Assembly (NCBI RefSeq): GCF_018873765.1
Contig: NC_057925.1
Span: 62,861,970-62,925,969 of the forward strand
Direction of reading: 5' to 3'
Length of the DNA stretch: 64,000 bases
Origin: Telopea speciosissima
Taxonomy: Eukaryota; Streptophyta; Magnoliopsida; Proteales; Proteaceae
Positions within the stretch are counted from its first letter, which is position 1; each line of letters starts with the position of its first letter. Below, in pieces: positions 11,782 through 21,857 of the stretch. The notes under the pieces are model-generated. The model worked only from the letters and a program-made list of their open reading frames with translations, was not told where the DNA came from and made no database searches. The position numbers and the translations under genes were made by a program.

Positions 11782-12662
11782 AGGGTAAAATATCACTTGA
11801 TGAACCGGCTATCCTTCCTCCATTACCTATAGTCCCAAAAGATGAGAAACGAAAATCCTTCTTTGGGACACCAAAATCAAATAGGCTTGATTATAGGGAC
11901 CGTGATTGGGACCGGGAACGTGATAAGGATTTTGAGCTGATGCCTCCTCCACGCAGTCACAAGAAAAATGTTCCTGCTCCAGTTGATGTTGATCAACCCA
12001 TTGATCCAAATGAACCGACCTACTGCGTCTGTCATCAGGTTCTAATGCAATGCTGACTTTAACTCATCCAGATGAATAATCAAAGTTCTCTTAAGTTACT
12101 TTGCAACATTTCTCACATATGGATGTCGGTGCTTTATTTGTCATGGTTTTCCAGGTTTCTTTTGGAGACATGATTGCTTGTGACAATGAGAATGTAAGTA
12201 CCTCCCCTTATAATATAGTTAATCCATGCATTCATTTATGGTGTTGCATGAGCTTAACAATTTTCTCTGTACTTATAAACTGTCTATACATTTTCATGTC
12301 ATCTAATATTAACTGCCTTGACTGTTTAGAAAGTTATAATGTTTTTACTTTAAAAAAAAAATAACTTTTATGGTTTTTCTTTTTTAATTTAGGCAATCTC
12401 CCATGCCAAAAGGCTATTGATAAATGATGCAATAGTTTATACCTTGCAATTTTAAATATGGTGTTCAACCTTTTTGAAAATTCTCCTCTCTTTGGTAATG
12501 AATTATATTCACCCAAAAAAAATTTATTTTCTTTGACAGTGTCAAGGAGGTGAATGGTTCCATTACTCATGTGTTGGGCTCACACCAGAGACAAGATTCC
12601 AAGGGAAATGGTATTGCCCAATGTGTGAACCACTATTTCCATTGGCTTCAAAGGGGCTGTGA
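11782..12662 (+). CDS. ING2: PHD finger protein ING2-like, C-terminal three exons (partial)
   Basis: Three exons are joined by GT-AG introns: 11782-12038, 12155-12193 and 12540-12662 (TGA at 12660-12662). The first carries a charged linker with [19 protein letters not shown] and ends [15 protein letters not shown]. The second reads [13 protein letters not shown]. The third reads [18 protein letters not shown] and then KWYCPMC. Together they form a complete C4HC3 PHD finger of the ING type, including the EWFH and GKWYCP motifs. ING proteins read histone H3 lysine-4 trimethylation through this finger and recruit acetyltransferase or deacetylase complexes in the nucleus. The GGEW insertion and the FELMPPP linker favour the ING2 rather than the ING1 subfamily. 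The N-terminal ING coiled-coil exons are not visible; they lie left of the window, inside or beyond the transposon block, or have been lost. The first exon starts in mid-codon. Confidence 0.9.
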
Positions 12663-14965
12663 GATGCTTGTTGCTGTCATTCTTGGTTGATGCACAAGTT
12701 GCTACATTTGCTGTATTTGAATGTTGCTTCTGCAGGTCTTTGTTGCTGTACTTGGTATTCTTCTCTATGGGAATAGAACCAGTGAAGAGTTTTGGGTTTT
12801 GTAAAGTGCTTAATTATATAATTGCTTTGAATTTGCTTCAAGCAGTGTCATTGGGAAGGGAGTTCTTGCTTGAAAGTTTATAGAAAATGTTTGATACTCT
12901 ATAGGACTCTGCCCTGAAGCATTAAAAAAATGGATTCCCCCGGGCAAACCTAAACAACCCCCTCCTCCCAGTTCTCATTTTTGCATGACTTAAGATGACT
13001 TTGAAAGTAAAGTAGTGAATAGTTCAAAATGCATGGGAGATGATTTATCAGTGTGTGTGCATAATGTGACTACAGCATGGATTGTATCCTTACGGCGGGG
13101 GCACATACTAATATGGGTGAGATACATGCCAATGTAAGGATTGAACCCCACAGTATGGCTGCAATCTGCACTGCTGTTGTCTCAATATGTGGATCATAAA
13201 TAAAATTGCACCTAATGTTACACATGACCAACTTTTCAATTGACTTAAGATGCCCAAGACTTGTTTGGTTTCTCTACATTACCAAGCATGATGCGGTGCA
13301 TGCGCACAAAGCAAGTTACTCTACCCATTGCAGTGAGCATTGAACTTGACAGGCAATCCATTAAAGTTCTTCAATGATCAACCTAGCAACTAGTCACTTA
13401 TCCAGATTCTAGAGTATGTAAGAATGATAGTTTTCACCCAGTTGCTCAATATGAAGTAGTACGGGAGCCAATACAAATAGAATTACAACAATGTAGTATG
13501 AAAAAGATGTGTTTATGGAAGTATAGATGTATCTCAGCCTTGAATGATTTTTCGTGAAATTAAAATGGTTTTTGATGTTGGGACTTGGGGTTATATAATA
13601 AGTTACTAAATATTCTGTGGGGCCATTGTGCAATCAAGTGTCTCTGTTCTTTGTGGGTCTGAGAGTGAGGGAGAGGATTATACAATTTCTTTTGGGGTTT
13701 GTGTGTGGGATCTAAAATTGGATCTTGCAAATTTAGCATTCATTAATTTGTCTATAAAATAAATAGAATTATATCTCGCAAATATAAGCTATGGAACTAA
13801 ACCATGCAAATCTGTTAGCATTATGTTGCTCTTTTCTCTCCATGTTTTTTTTTTTTCCATTGAATTTTATTCTTGAGGTTATGCAAATCTCAAAAATCTC
13901 TGAGGATGATTAACCTTGAAAGGAAAGTGCATAGAATTATTACGTAAGTAAAAATGTGGTTTGTGTCCTCGGTTCTTCATAAGTTGCTTGTGTGGAAATT
14001 TCAGTCTCAATGAATTCTTCACAAGCAAATTTTTAGTCTTCCATTATAATGAATGGGTCTTTTAATTGCTAGCACTGCTCATAGTATAATTCTGAATAGT
14101 TTTGAGAATGATTCAGGAGAATCGTAGGATTGAAGGATTTTGTATTTTTTCCTTTTTAGGGATTTGATTCCATGTCTGACTTTGTAACATACGCTGGCAC
14201 CTACTTGTGTCTATCACTCACTTCCGTCCTATGAAATGATATAGCACCTCTTTTGTGCGAAGAGAGAGATAGATATAGGAATACACTAGCGTATGCTATG
14301 CAGTGTGGCAACATTCTTTTCCCTCTTTTTTAGGATCTTATTATTCTTCACCGTTGGAGTAGGAAGAATTCACTCACCACGGCCAGTGGTTTGATTTGAT
14401 TAGAGAGGGATGTTTTTGACCTTGTATAGTAAGGGGCATGGTTTGAGGAATCACGTCCAATTCGTCTTGGCTGATCCCATATAGGTGGACGAATTGGACA
14501 AGGGTAAAAATGTTAAAAAAACAATCAACTTTTAAAGGAAATATGGGTAAATTTGTCCTATTCGGATCAGTATCGGATTAATATCAGCCGAGACTGATAC
14601 CGATGCTAATTACTAAAACCCTAGTAAGGAGTGTGGAGTTTACAATGACATGGGAATTCAATCACTACATCAAATCACCAATGGTGAAAGGATTGTTCCT
14701 TCAAGAGGTGAAGGAAAAACTTTATTTATTTATTTAATTTAAGAGGATTATGTGAACAAGCAGGGTACTCTACTCCCTTTCCTCTCTTTTTTTTTTTAAA
14801 ACCACATCCATATTCATCTGTTTGACTTTTGTATATATCCATTCAAAGATAGGAAAAAAAATAGCAAAAACAAAACGAAAAGAGCGGGAAACAATTTCTG
14901 TCCAAAATCAGTAAGTGCAATAGTAGAGCTGAATTGACAATGTAATAAACTTTTAAATGACCATA
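12663..14965. other. ING2 3' flank and ING2-SINE1 intergenic region
   Basis: The ING2 3' UTR probably occupies the first few hundred bases. The rest is AT-rich without recognisable genes or structured repeats. Part of 14450-14640 has repetitive 'ggatcagtatcggattaatatcagccgagactgatacc' character typical of degraded MITEs. A T-rich tract sits at 14787-14799. Confidence 0.5.
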
Positions 14966-15135
14966 TCAAACCCTAACTTTACCCGTAATTACATACCGAA
15001 CGGGTGTCTTTTATTTTGTCTATCAGGGGTAGTTTCATCTTATAAGAGGGACCAATCAGTCAATCACCAAAGGTGGGATAGCGGGGGAATTTTGAACAAA
15101 GATTTCGAATTTCACAGGCCCCTCTCTCTCTCGGC
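14966..15135 (+). promoter_or_regulatory. Likely SINE1 core promoter with telo-box and pyrimidine patch
   Basis: A telo-box-type AAACCCTAAC occurs at about 14968-14977, followed by a CT-rich patch (cctctctctctc, about 15120-15131) just ahead of the presumed 5' UTR. Both are frequent in promoters of broadly expressed plant genes. I see no clear TATA box. The placement is inferred from the position of the first exon, not from transcript data. Confidence 0.4.
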
Positions 15136-15467
15136 GCTCTAAGGTAAGTAACTACTGAAAATAGGACAGAACGTAAAGAAAGACAGTAAAGAAAGAAAGA
15201 AAGAAAACCCTTAAAACAGTTTTAACACTCAAACCTTGCTTTTCTTGGAATCTCTTCCATTTCAATCGATTTACTTCTCTGCCCTGAGTGCCGTCCCTCC
15301 CAACTCTCAATCTCCTTCTGATCAGAGAGATCGGAGAACTTTCTCCCTCTGTGGTGCTCTCTTTATTTGATCGAAGCTTTGAATGCCACACATATGTAAC
15401 TCCTCATCAGCAGAAATAGAGGAGAGACTACAGTGATAGCACAGCTTCACCCATCTTCAAGACAGGT
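15136..15467 (+). other. Presumed SINE1 5' UTR exon
   Basis: Non-coding sequence that ends in a good donor (aagacag|gtatcc, exon end 15467). The 412 bp leader intron ends in ttgtcatttcag at 15879, eight bases before the chosen ATG. A 5' UTR intron of this kind is common in plants. The transcription start is not determined; the exon could begin anywhere from about 15110. Confidence 0.5.
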
Positions 15468-15887
15468 ATCCTTACATTCTCTTGCTTTTAGATTTTTAGA
15501 TCACTTCGAATTCTGCATCTTTTTTTGTTTTTTGTTTTTTTGGGTGATTAATTCTACATCAAATACACAAGTTGAGTTGCCTTACTTATTCTTCCTCTAG
15601 TATGAAATATGAAGCGCGTATTTTTTTTCAAGCACTGATTTGCTATCTCGTCTTTTCTTTATTTTGTTTCTGAATCATTTTACCATTTCGAAGCAAGTTC
15701 AGGCCGGCCGCTGGCGGTGGGGGCTGGGTGGGAAGAGGGGAAACACTGCCAGAATATACCAATGATTATCCTTCATTTATTCTTGGATTCCTTGAAGAAT
15801 CCTTTATATTTCATCATCTTCTGTTTCAATAATTGGATGTATAATTTTGGTATTTCAACTGGATTCTTTGTCATTTCAGATTCAGGA

Positions 15888-18152
15888 ATGGGCAGGAATC
15901 TCAGTCCAGTTCTCCGCAGAGAGCTGGCTAACCTTGACAAGGATGCTGACAGTCGAAAATTGGCTATGAAAACACTCAAATCTTATGTGAAGGACCTGGA
16001 CTCGAAGGCGATCCCTCTCTTTCTTGCTCAGGTTTCTGAAAGCAAGGATTCTGGTTCATCATCTGTGGAATACACCATTTCCCTCTATGAAGTTCTAGCC
16101 CGTGTACATGGTCCTAATATTGTTCCTCAGATAGACAACATCATGTCCACCATCATCAAAACCTTGAGCTCGAGCTCAGGATCCTTCCCACTCCACCAAG
16201 CATGTTCAAAGGTAGTCCCTGCTATCGCTCGGTATGGGATTGACCCACGGATACCAGAGGATAAGAAGAGGAGGATAATCAAGTCTCTCTGTAAGCCTCT
16301 TTCAGATTCCCTATTGGGTTCCCAAGAGGGCCTTGCTTCGGGAGCAGCCCTTTGTTTGAAGGCTCTTGTAGATGCTGACAATTGGCGGTTTGCATCAGAT
16401 GAGATTGTAAACGAGGTTTGTCTTAGAGTTGCTGGGGCATTAGAGGAGAAACCCACTCAGACCAATTCTCACATGGGGTTGGCTATGGCTTTGGCAAAGC
16501 ATAACAGCCCAATTGTTGAGGCCTACACAAGATCACTAATACGATCTGGATTACGAATTCTGAGTGCCGGTATTGCAGATGGAAATTCTCAAAAGCGGTT
16601 GTCTGCCATCCAAATGGTGAACTTCTTAATGAAGTGTGTGGACCCTCGGAGTATTTTCACAGAGTTGGGGACAGTTATTGAGGAAATGGAGAAATGCCAC
16701 TCCGATCCAATGGCTTTTGTGAGAGGGGCAGCTTTTGAAGCATTGCAGACTGCCAGGATAATAGTTGCAGACAAAGGTCCAAAATTTGAGAAGGATTCAG
16801 GATCAATCACAGGATTGAATTTTGTAAGGAGTACAGATTATGATGGGCAAAAAAATATATGGAATTCAGGAGATCGATCTCCAGTTTCTGCATCACCAGA
16901 ATCACAAACTGTTGATTCTTTCATTGAGTTTGATTCTTTGGTTGAATCACCAATTCCAACTGAACTGGAATCATGTAATTTGGATTATGGAGGTAGGAGT
17001 GTTAATAGGAAACTCTGGAAGAATGACAATGGTGGAGTGGATGTGTCACTCAAGGATGGTTTGTTTTCGGAAGCGAGTGTGGGCAGTAATGTATCAAACA
17101 CTCTTTTGGAGGGCTTTGATGATGATGTAATAAGCAATAATGGAGATCAATCAGATGTATTCTCCGGGTTTTTGTGGGGAAGTCCTAGAAATGGAGTAAC
17201 ACGCAGTACTACTCCTAGTCCGCAGGTAAAGCTTCTCTCTCTCTTCTGCTCACATTGGGTTTTATTTATTGAGACTTCAGTGTTGAAGTAAGTATTCACC
17301 ATTGGATTCAGAACCCAAGGGTGTTAATTGGATCAGCCGTGCAAAGTTGATCCGTAGTGACTAGTTTAGCTCACCATTAAAGATGTCCATTTTACTGACA
17401 AACCTCCGCACTATTCATCTGATGTAAAAGCTTTTGGGTTAAAGAAAATACCATGGTTTATTAGCAAAATAGTTGAGGTAGCTATAAACTCTTAAGCCTT
17501 GGTACCATATCTATTAAGATTATTATATCAACTGATTCTCAAGGATGATCTAGTAATGCAAATTTCATTTTTATCAGTGAAGGCACTGAGGTTCGGTAGT
17601 GTTTTGTGTGTTTTCCCATGTTACTAATTGAAACAATAACCTCACTTTCTACTATTTTTCAATCTTCAGAGGCCACACTCGCAACTCAACATTGATGACA
17701 TTAAGATCTTCACAACTCCAAGGAAGCTTATTTGTTCTCTTCAGGATCCGAATGATGTAAGATCTGAATCTTCTGAGAAGCAAACCCAAAGGTTTAGAAG
17801 CCCAGCCTTGAAACATTCGCAATGGATCCCAGCAAGGAAAGAAGGGAAAGGCCTATCATATGATCTAAAGTATGATGTTGAAGGTGCCAAAAGTATATCC
17901 AAGAATGGGGAGCAGACACATATTGGCTCTGAGTCCGTGTCATCAACAGGTGATGTTCTCACTAATACTGAACAAGTGCCTGATGAAGTGAGTATTGAAG
18001 ATAAAGCTGGAGTCCGAAGTCATAAAAACAGAAGTTTTAAGATGGTTGCTCTTAATTTGATTTGTTGCCTCTTCTTCATCCTTCTTGCAATTAGCATTTC
18101 AGTAACATGGACTGATAGTCTGGAGGAAGGGTCTAATCTTGTTCCAACCTGA
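15888..18152 (+). CDS. SINE1: SINE1/SINE2-like KASH protein with ARM domain, nuclear envelope
   Basis: Two coding exons, 15888-17225 and 17670-18152, with a phase-0 GT-AG intron, encode 606 residues. The start MGRNLSPVLRRELANLDKD is chosen because it follows a leader-intron acceptor and opens the conserved armadillo-like region (about residues 1-290); the longer upstream frame from 15717 is intronic. A low-complexity middle follows. The C terminus has a single membrane segment (about 571-593, MVALNLICCLFFILLAISIS) and a 13-residue tail ending in LVPT, the plant KASH-type terminus. In Arabidopsis, SINE1 and SINE2 sit in the outer nuclear membrane, bind SUN proteins through this tail in the perinuclear space, and SINE1 binds actin through the ARM domain; they affect guard-cell nuclear position and stomatal behaviour. 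The gene is intact. SINE1 versus SINE2 is uncertain from sequence alone; the ING2 neighbour favours SINE1. Confidence 0.92.
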
Positions 18153-19409
18153 TTCTATTTTGCTGTATACGGAATCTGTAAGCAATCTTGCAGGTAAGAA
18201 GTCTGGTTATTATGAACATTAACAACCTTCCTTGAATTTAAATCTATTTATTAGGGAAAGCTCTCAACATTTTGTGTGATCTTTATCCACTTTCAGATTT
18301 GGAGGTCTTAACTTAATGAGATTATCTGTTTCTTTTCATATTCGCTGATTATTCTTCATTCATTAAAAGGATAGAATAACAGCTGACCAGCAGACTTTGT
18401 TGGGAACCTTTTGCAATTATTTTTAATAATCAAGGGTAATATTTTCTGTAGCTTTAGTTAAGATTTCAGGGTTTGCTCACTCCTGTACCATGCTTCATGT
18501 CTTTAGGCTCCAAGATATTGGTTTCAGTAAGCTACATGGCATTTAATGGGTGATTCACATGTTTGATTCATCACACAATCTACAGTACTGTTTCAGCTAA
18601 GAAACATAACAACAAACTATATTTGACAGCAGTGAGTCATACAAGTGCAAGTCTACGGAAAGATATGCATGCAAAGATGCGTAGTTTGTTGGGGGTGGGG
18701 GTACCTTGGGATCCCTTATATCACAACTGATACCTAATCAATAATCCTAACTATCCATGGCGTTTCATTCTTTTCACTATTAGGGAAAAAAACATGAGAC
18801 TGAATGAAGTTCAACTCTAGTGAAAGATCTACATTTTAGATCCATGGAGATGAGTATTTAAGTTTAAATCCTTTTCTGCTTTCAGTGGACCTAGCTCTAC
18901 CATATTGTGACATATGGATGCATTAGCAAGATGAAAGGCCATCCCTCTGCCGCAAGTTGTAATAGTTTGACAAGTAAACCAAGATGTATAATCTCTCAAG
19001 CATTTCAGATTAGAATATTGGATTTTTAGTCATTTTATCCATTTGATGAAAGTTTACCTTCACCTATATGGAAGGAAGAATTCCTTCTAAAGTGTTGAAG
19101 TGATCACTTGATCGGACTCTTAGGTCATCATTATGCTCCCGCCCCATATTGTCGAAGTCAAAATTAACTACCCCTCCCTAATGCAATCCAATGGTATTGA
19201 TCACTATGGTGAACGGATGGATGAAGGGAAACTTGGTCCATCCCATTTTGGCCAAAATACCTGAAGTTTCCCAAAGGGCTACGGCCAATTCCCAACAGGG
19301 TTAAGAATGTGGGTTTGGGTGAAACAAAACGGAAGCAAAGCCAATTAACTTCATAAGTAGTCCATAGTATTCTTGCCAAGCTGAATTATACATGTAATAG
19401 GGAGGATGA
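18153..19409. other. SINE1 3' flank, intergenic
   Basis: The SINE1 3' UTR should begin here; a possible donor (cttgcag|gtaaga, around 18194) suggests a 3' UTR intron. Nothing else is recognisable. Confidence 0.45.
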
Positions 19410-19770
19410 AATGGAGGGGTGCATCCAGAGTGGTGTGATCAACGTATTCCTTTAAAACTTGAAGGGAAATTTTATAGAATAGTTATACGACCAGCTATGA
19501 TGTATGGGATTAATGTTGTGCAATAAATAAAAAATATGTAAACTAATTTAATATGGTAGAAATGAGGATGTTGCGGCAGATGAGTGGTAAAACTAAAAAA
19601 AGATAAAACAAAGAATAAAAAAATTATAGCAAACCTAGGTGTTGCCCCTCTTCATGATAAGTTGCAAGAAACATGTTTGAGGTGGCATGGAATTGTGCAA
19701 CATAGGCCTCTAAATCCTCCATTAGGGAGAAGTGAGTCACTAGGGGATACGCTTCAGACAATGGGGCATA
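19410..19770 (+). mobile_element. RTE-type LINE remnant, reverse-transcriptase C-terminal part
   Basis: Broken plus-strand frames follow the C-terminal region of plant RTE LINEs: KWRGASRVVCDQRIPLKL, then GKFYRIVIRPAMMYGI, then ANLGVAPLHDKLQETCLRW and VQHRPLNPP (the LRWxGHVQxRP region). Stops and shifts are frequent. The frame breaks off near 19770 and its natural continuation reappears at about 20411, so the intervening 640 bp is an insertion. Confidence 0.75.
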
Positions 19771-19779
19771 CAAGCATAT

Positions 19780-19802
19780 ATATATCTATATATATATATA
19801 TA
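19780..19802. repeat. TA-rich microsatellite
   Basis: An imperfect (TA)n run at the left junction of the insertion inside the RTE remnant. Confidence 0.8.
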
Positions 19803-19824
19803 GTCAGATGCTTTCAATGCTTCG

Positions 19825-20225
19825 TATATTGAATTGAATGCGTGGTCAATTCGTCAAACAAGCTTAGTGGCCATTTCGCACTAATGAATCAAATAGCACG
19901 ATCGGAGGGTTGTTTGAATGGTATGGATTTTGCTCCGCTTTAATCAGTAGGGTGGTCTACGATCAGTAGCAAGAAAAGGCCTACAACTATATAAACGGGC
20001 TAACACGCCCTAGCAAGCAAGAAGCCAGATGCGCCCCTAACAGAGTGAAGACAATGGTGCTCTACGATCAGCTCGACCACCGGGAGAGAGTGGTCTACGA
20101 TCAGTTAGCCGTTGTATATAATCGGGCCCTTGCTTTTGCTGGAGTTTTCAGGCTCGGCTTTTGCTTCTGAGGGACGAAGAATCAGTTTGCTAACGCATTG
20201 GCCACACTAGTTTTTCAAATCTTGC
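19825..20225. other. Unidentified GC-richer block with repeated GTGGTCTACGATCAG; possible organelle-derived insert
   Basis: The block has a base composition unlike its AT-rich surroundings. It carries GTGGTCTACGATCAG at 19952-19966 and at 20090-20104, plus a near copy (GGTGCTCTACGATCAG) at 20056-20071. The same 15-mer occurs twice in a second block at 61030-61440. No protein is evident. Texture and the sharp junctions inside a LINE remnant suggest a transferred organellar (mitochondrial) fragment, but I recognise no mitochondrial gene, so the origin is unproven. Confidence 0.4.
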
Positions 20226-20232
20226 CTTAATG

Positions 20233-20408
20233 TATGGGCAAGCCTTGGTGCAATGGCTAACTTGAGCTATAGCAACCATCAGGTTGGGGGTTCAAGACAT
20301 GGAAATAGTATCTTTGCGAAGTAGGGGTAAGACTGCATACATTTGCTCTTCCAAGACCCTGGAAGTAGTGGAAGCCTTGTTGCACTAGGATGCTTTTTTT
20401 TTTTTTTG
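20233..20408 (+). mobile_element. Au-type SINE (tRNA-derived)
   Basis: The head contains an A-box-like region (gccttggtgcaatggctaac) and a B-box-like ggttgggggttcaagac about 45 bases later. The body 'gcgaagtaggggtaagactgc..cttccaagacc' and the tail 'ggaagccttgttgcactaggatgc' followed by 14-15 T match the Au SINE organisation of flowering plants. RNA polymerase III would transcribe an active copy and LINE enzymes would mobilise it. It is divergent and probably inactive. Confidence 0.75.
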
Positions 20409-20410
20409 AA

Positions 20411-20590
20411 GGAAAGAGCTCGAGGTGGACATAAAATAACTATAGGAGAACTGAGGAAAGACATTTGTATAGCTCTTATAACTAGAATCTTTTGGCTTTG
20501 CATAGGAATGATTGGAGAAATAGGATCCATGAAGCTAACCCCATTTAGTTGTCATAAGGTAGAGTTGAATTTAGTTGTATACAGTGATTG
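20411..20590 (+). mobile_element. RTE-type LINE 3' end, continuation of the 19410 remnant
   Basis: The frame resumes with RARGGHKITIGELRKDI, equivalent to the conserved RGRPKxTxxExxxKD region, then NDWRNRIHEANPI and a stop, the usual RTE C terminus, followed by the typical 3' tail (gaagctaaccccatttagtt...). It fits the piece ending at 19770 in order and orientation. Confidence 0.7.
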
Positions 20591-21857
20591 ATAAGTTTTC
20601 ACCAAAATTCATTTTCTACGTGTATAGTAAAATGTCCACCAAAATAAATTTTACGACTTAAAAATTTGCAAAAAATTGGAACAATATGCAAGATTAATTT
20701 AGACTCATGTGCTTTAATGGAAGGTAGTTTGTTTAAGTAAATCACCATAGATTAAGGCAAGATTGCACATCCATAGAATCTTAAATGTCCCTAGAATAAT
20801 ATATTAATTTTATTGAGCTAAGCATCAAAAGAGCTCGGGGTGAAAAGAAAATTAATCATTGAGCTTTACTCACATTACCATAAGTATTACTGATCGAAGC
20901 AGTTACATGCTTTACCTTTTCTTGCTAATATTTGTATAGTGGTCACATAGGATACATAAGTTTCAAATACTTCTTATTAATCTAATAATGTTCCTATTAA
21001 TCGATATTGCATCTAGCTAGCTAGCAACCAAGATATGTCAATACCCCCAGAGTTCTCTCACACTTCAAGGAGGTCCAGTTGAATTTTTTCATAGAATTTC
21101 ATGTACAGTGGAGTGATACAAAGAATCATCTTGAAATTAATTAGCCAAACAAACTTTATTGGCAATACTTGGTTTAAAGGCTACTCGATCTCATTTACCC
21201 GAAGAAGTGGGGTAGTAGTCCCATGAAAGAGAAGAAAGTAAAATGAGGTTATTGGGTTGGACACTAGGTTTGATTGCCATGGTCAAGTCTCTAAGCTCTT
21301 GTATCACCTTAGAAAAAAAGTAAGGGAAAAGGCCAGCATCCATTCTCTCTCTTCCCCCTCCCCCCTTTGAAATGACTCCCCTACCCCTCATATATAATGC
21401 CCTTTCATGCAACCCCATTGGTGCCACCCACTAGCTTACTGCACAAGGGCCGGCGTGCCTATCCCACCCATTAGGGATGACATTTGGCAAGTAGACATTG
21501 GTATCAACATCTGAGCTTCTCCTTTTTGAAGAATCTTCGATAGCCCCTTTCTCCGAGAGAACAAGCGACAGCATTCGGAGTTCAACCTGTCCCTCACCCC
21601 CCCCCCCCCCAAACTAATGATGAAAAAATGGGAATGTGTACCAAACAATGTTTCTATCAATTCTAAAATGCATTCTAGACCCATAATGCATACCAAACAC
21701 AGCCTAATAGGCTTCCTTTGGTATGCATTCTTGGAATAGATTTTGGGTCTAGAACGCATTTTGAATTTTGAAATAGAAAAGACCCAAAATCTATTCCAAG
21801 AATACAAACCAAACTCAACCTTAAATATTGTCCAATGCCATGGTAAATTGGTAATAG
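20591..21857. other. Intergenic, with a palindromic MITE-like element near 21655-21835
   Basis: No gene is seen. At 21727-21750 and 21780-21803 lie two 24-bp arms in perfect inverted orientation with a 29-nt loop (ATTCTTGGAATAGATTTTGG and its complement). Outer 'ttggtatgcatt' and 'aatacaaaccaaa' sequences resemble the ends of common plant MITEs. A C run of about 12 occurs near 21598-21610. Confidence 0.55.

Noticed and set aside
15717..15887. Upstream extension of the SINE1 reading frame (57 extra residues)
   Set aside because: It lies in the leader intron, upstream of a good acceptor at 15879, and the conserved protein starts at 15888.
20233..20300. A functional tRNA gene
   Set aside because: Only A- and B-box-like parts are present, followed by the Au SINE body; no cloverleaf can be formed with confidence.
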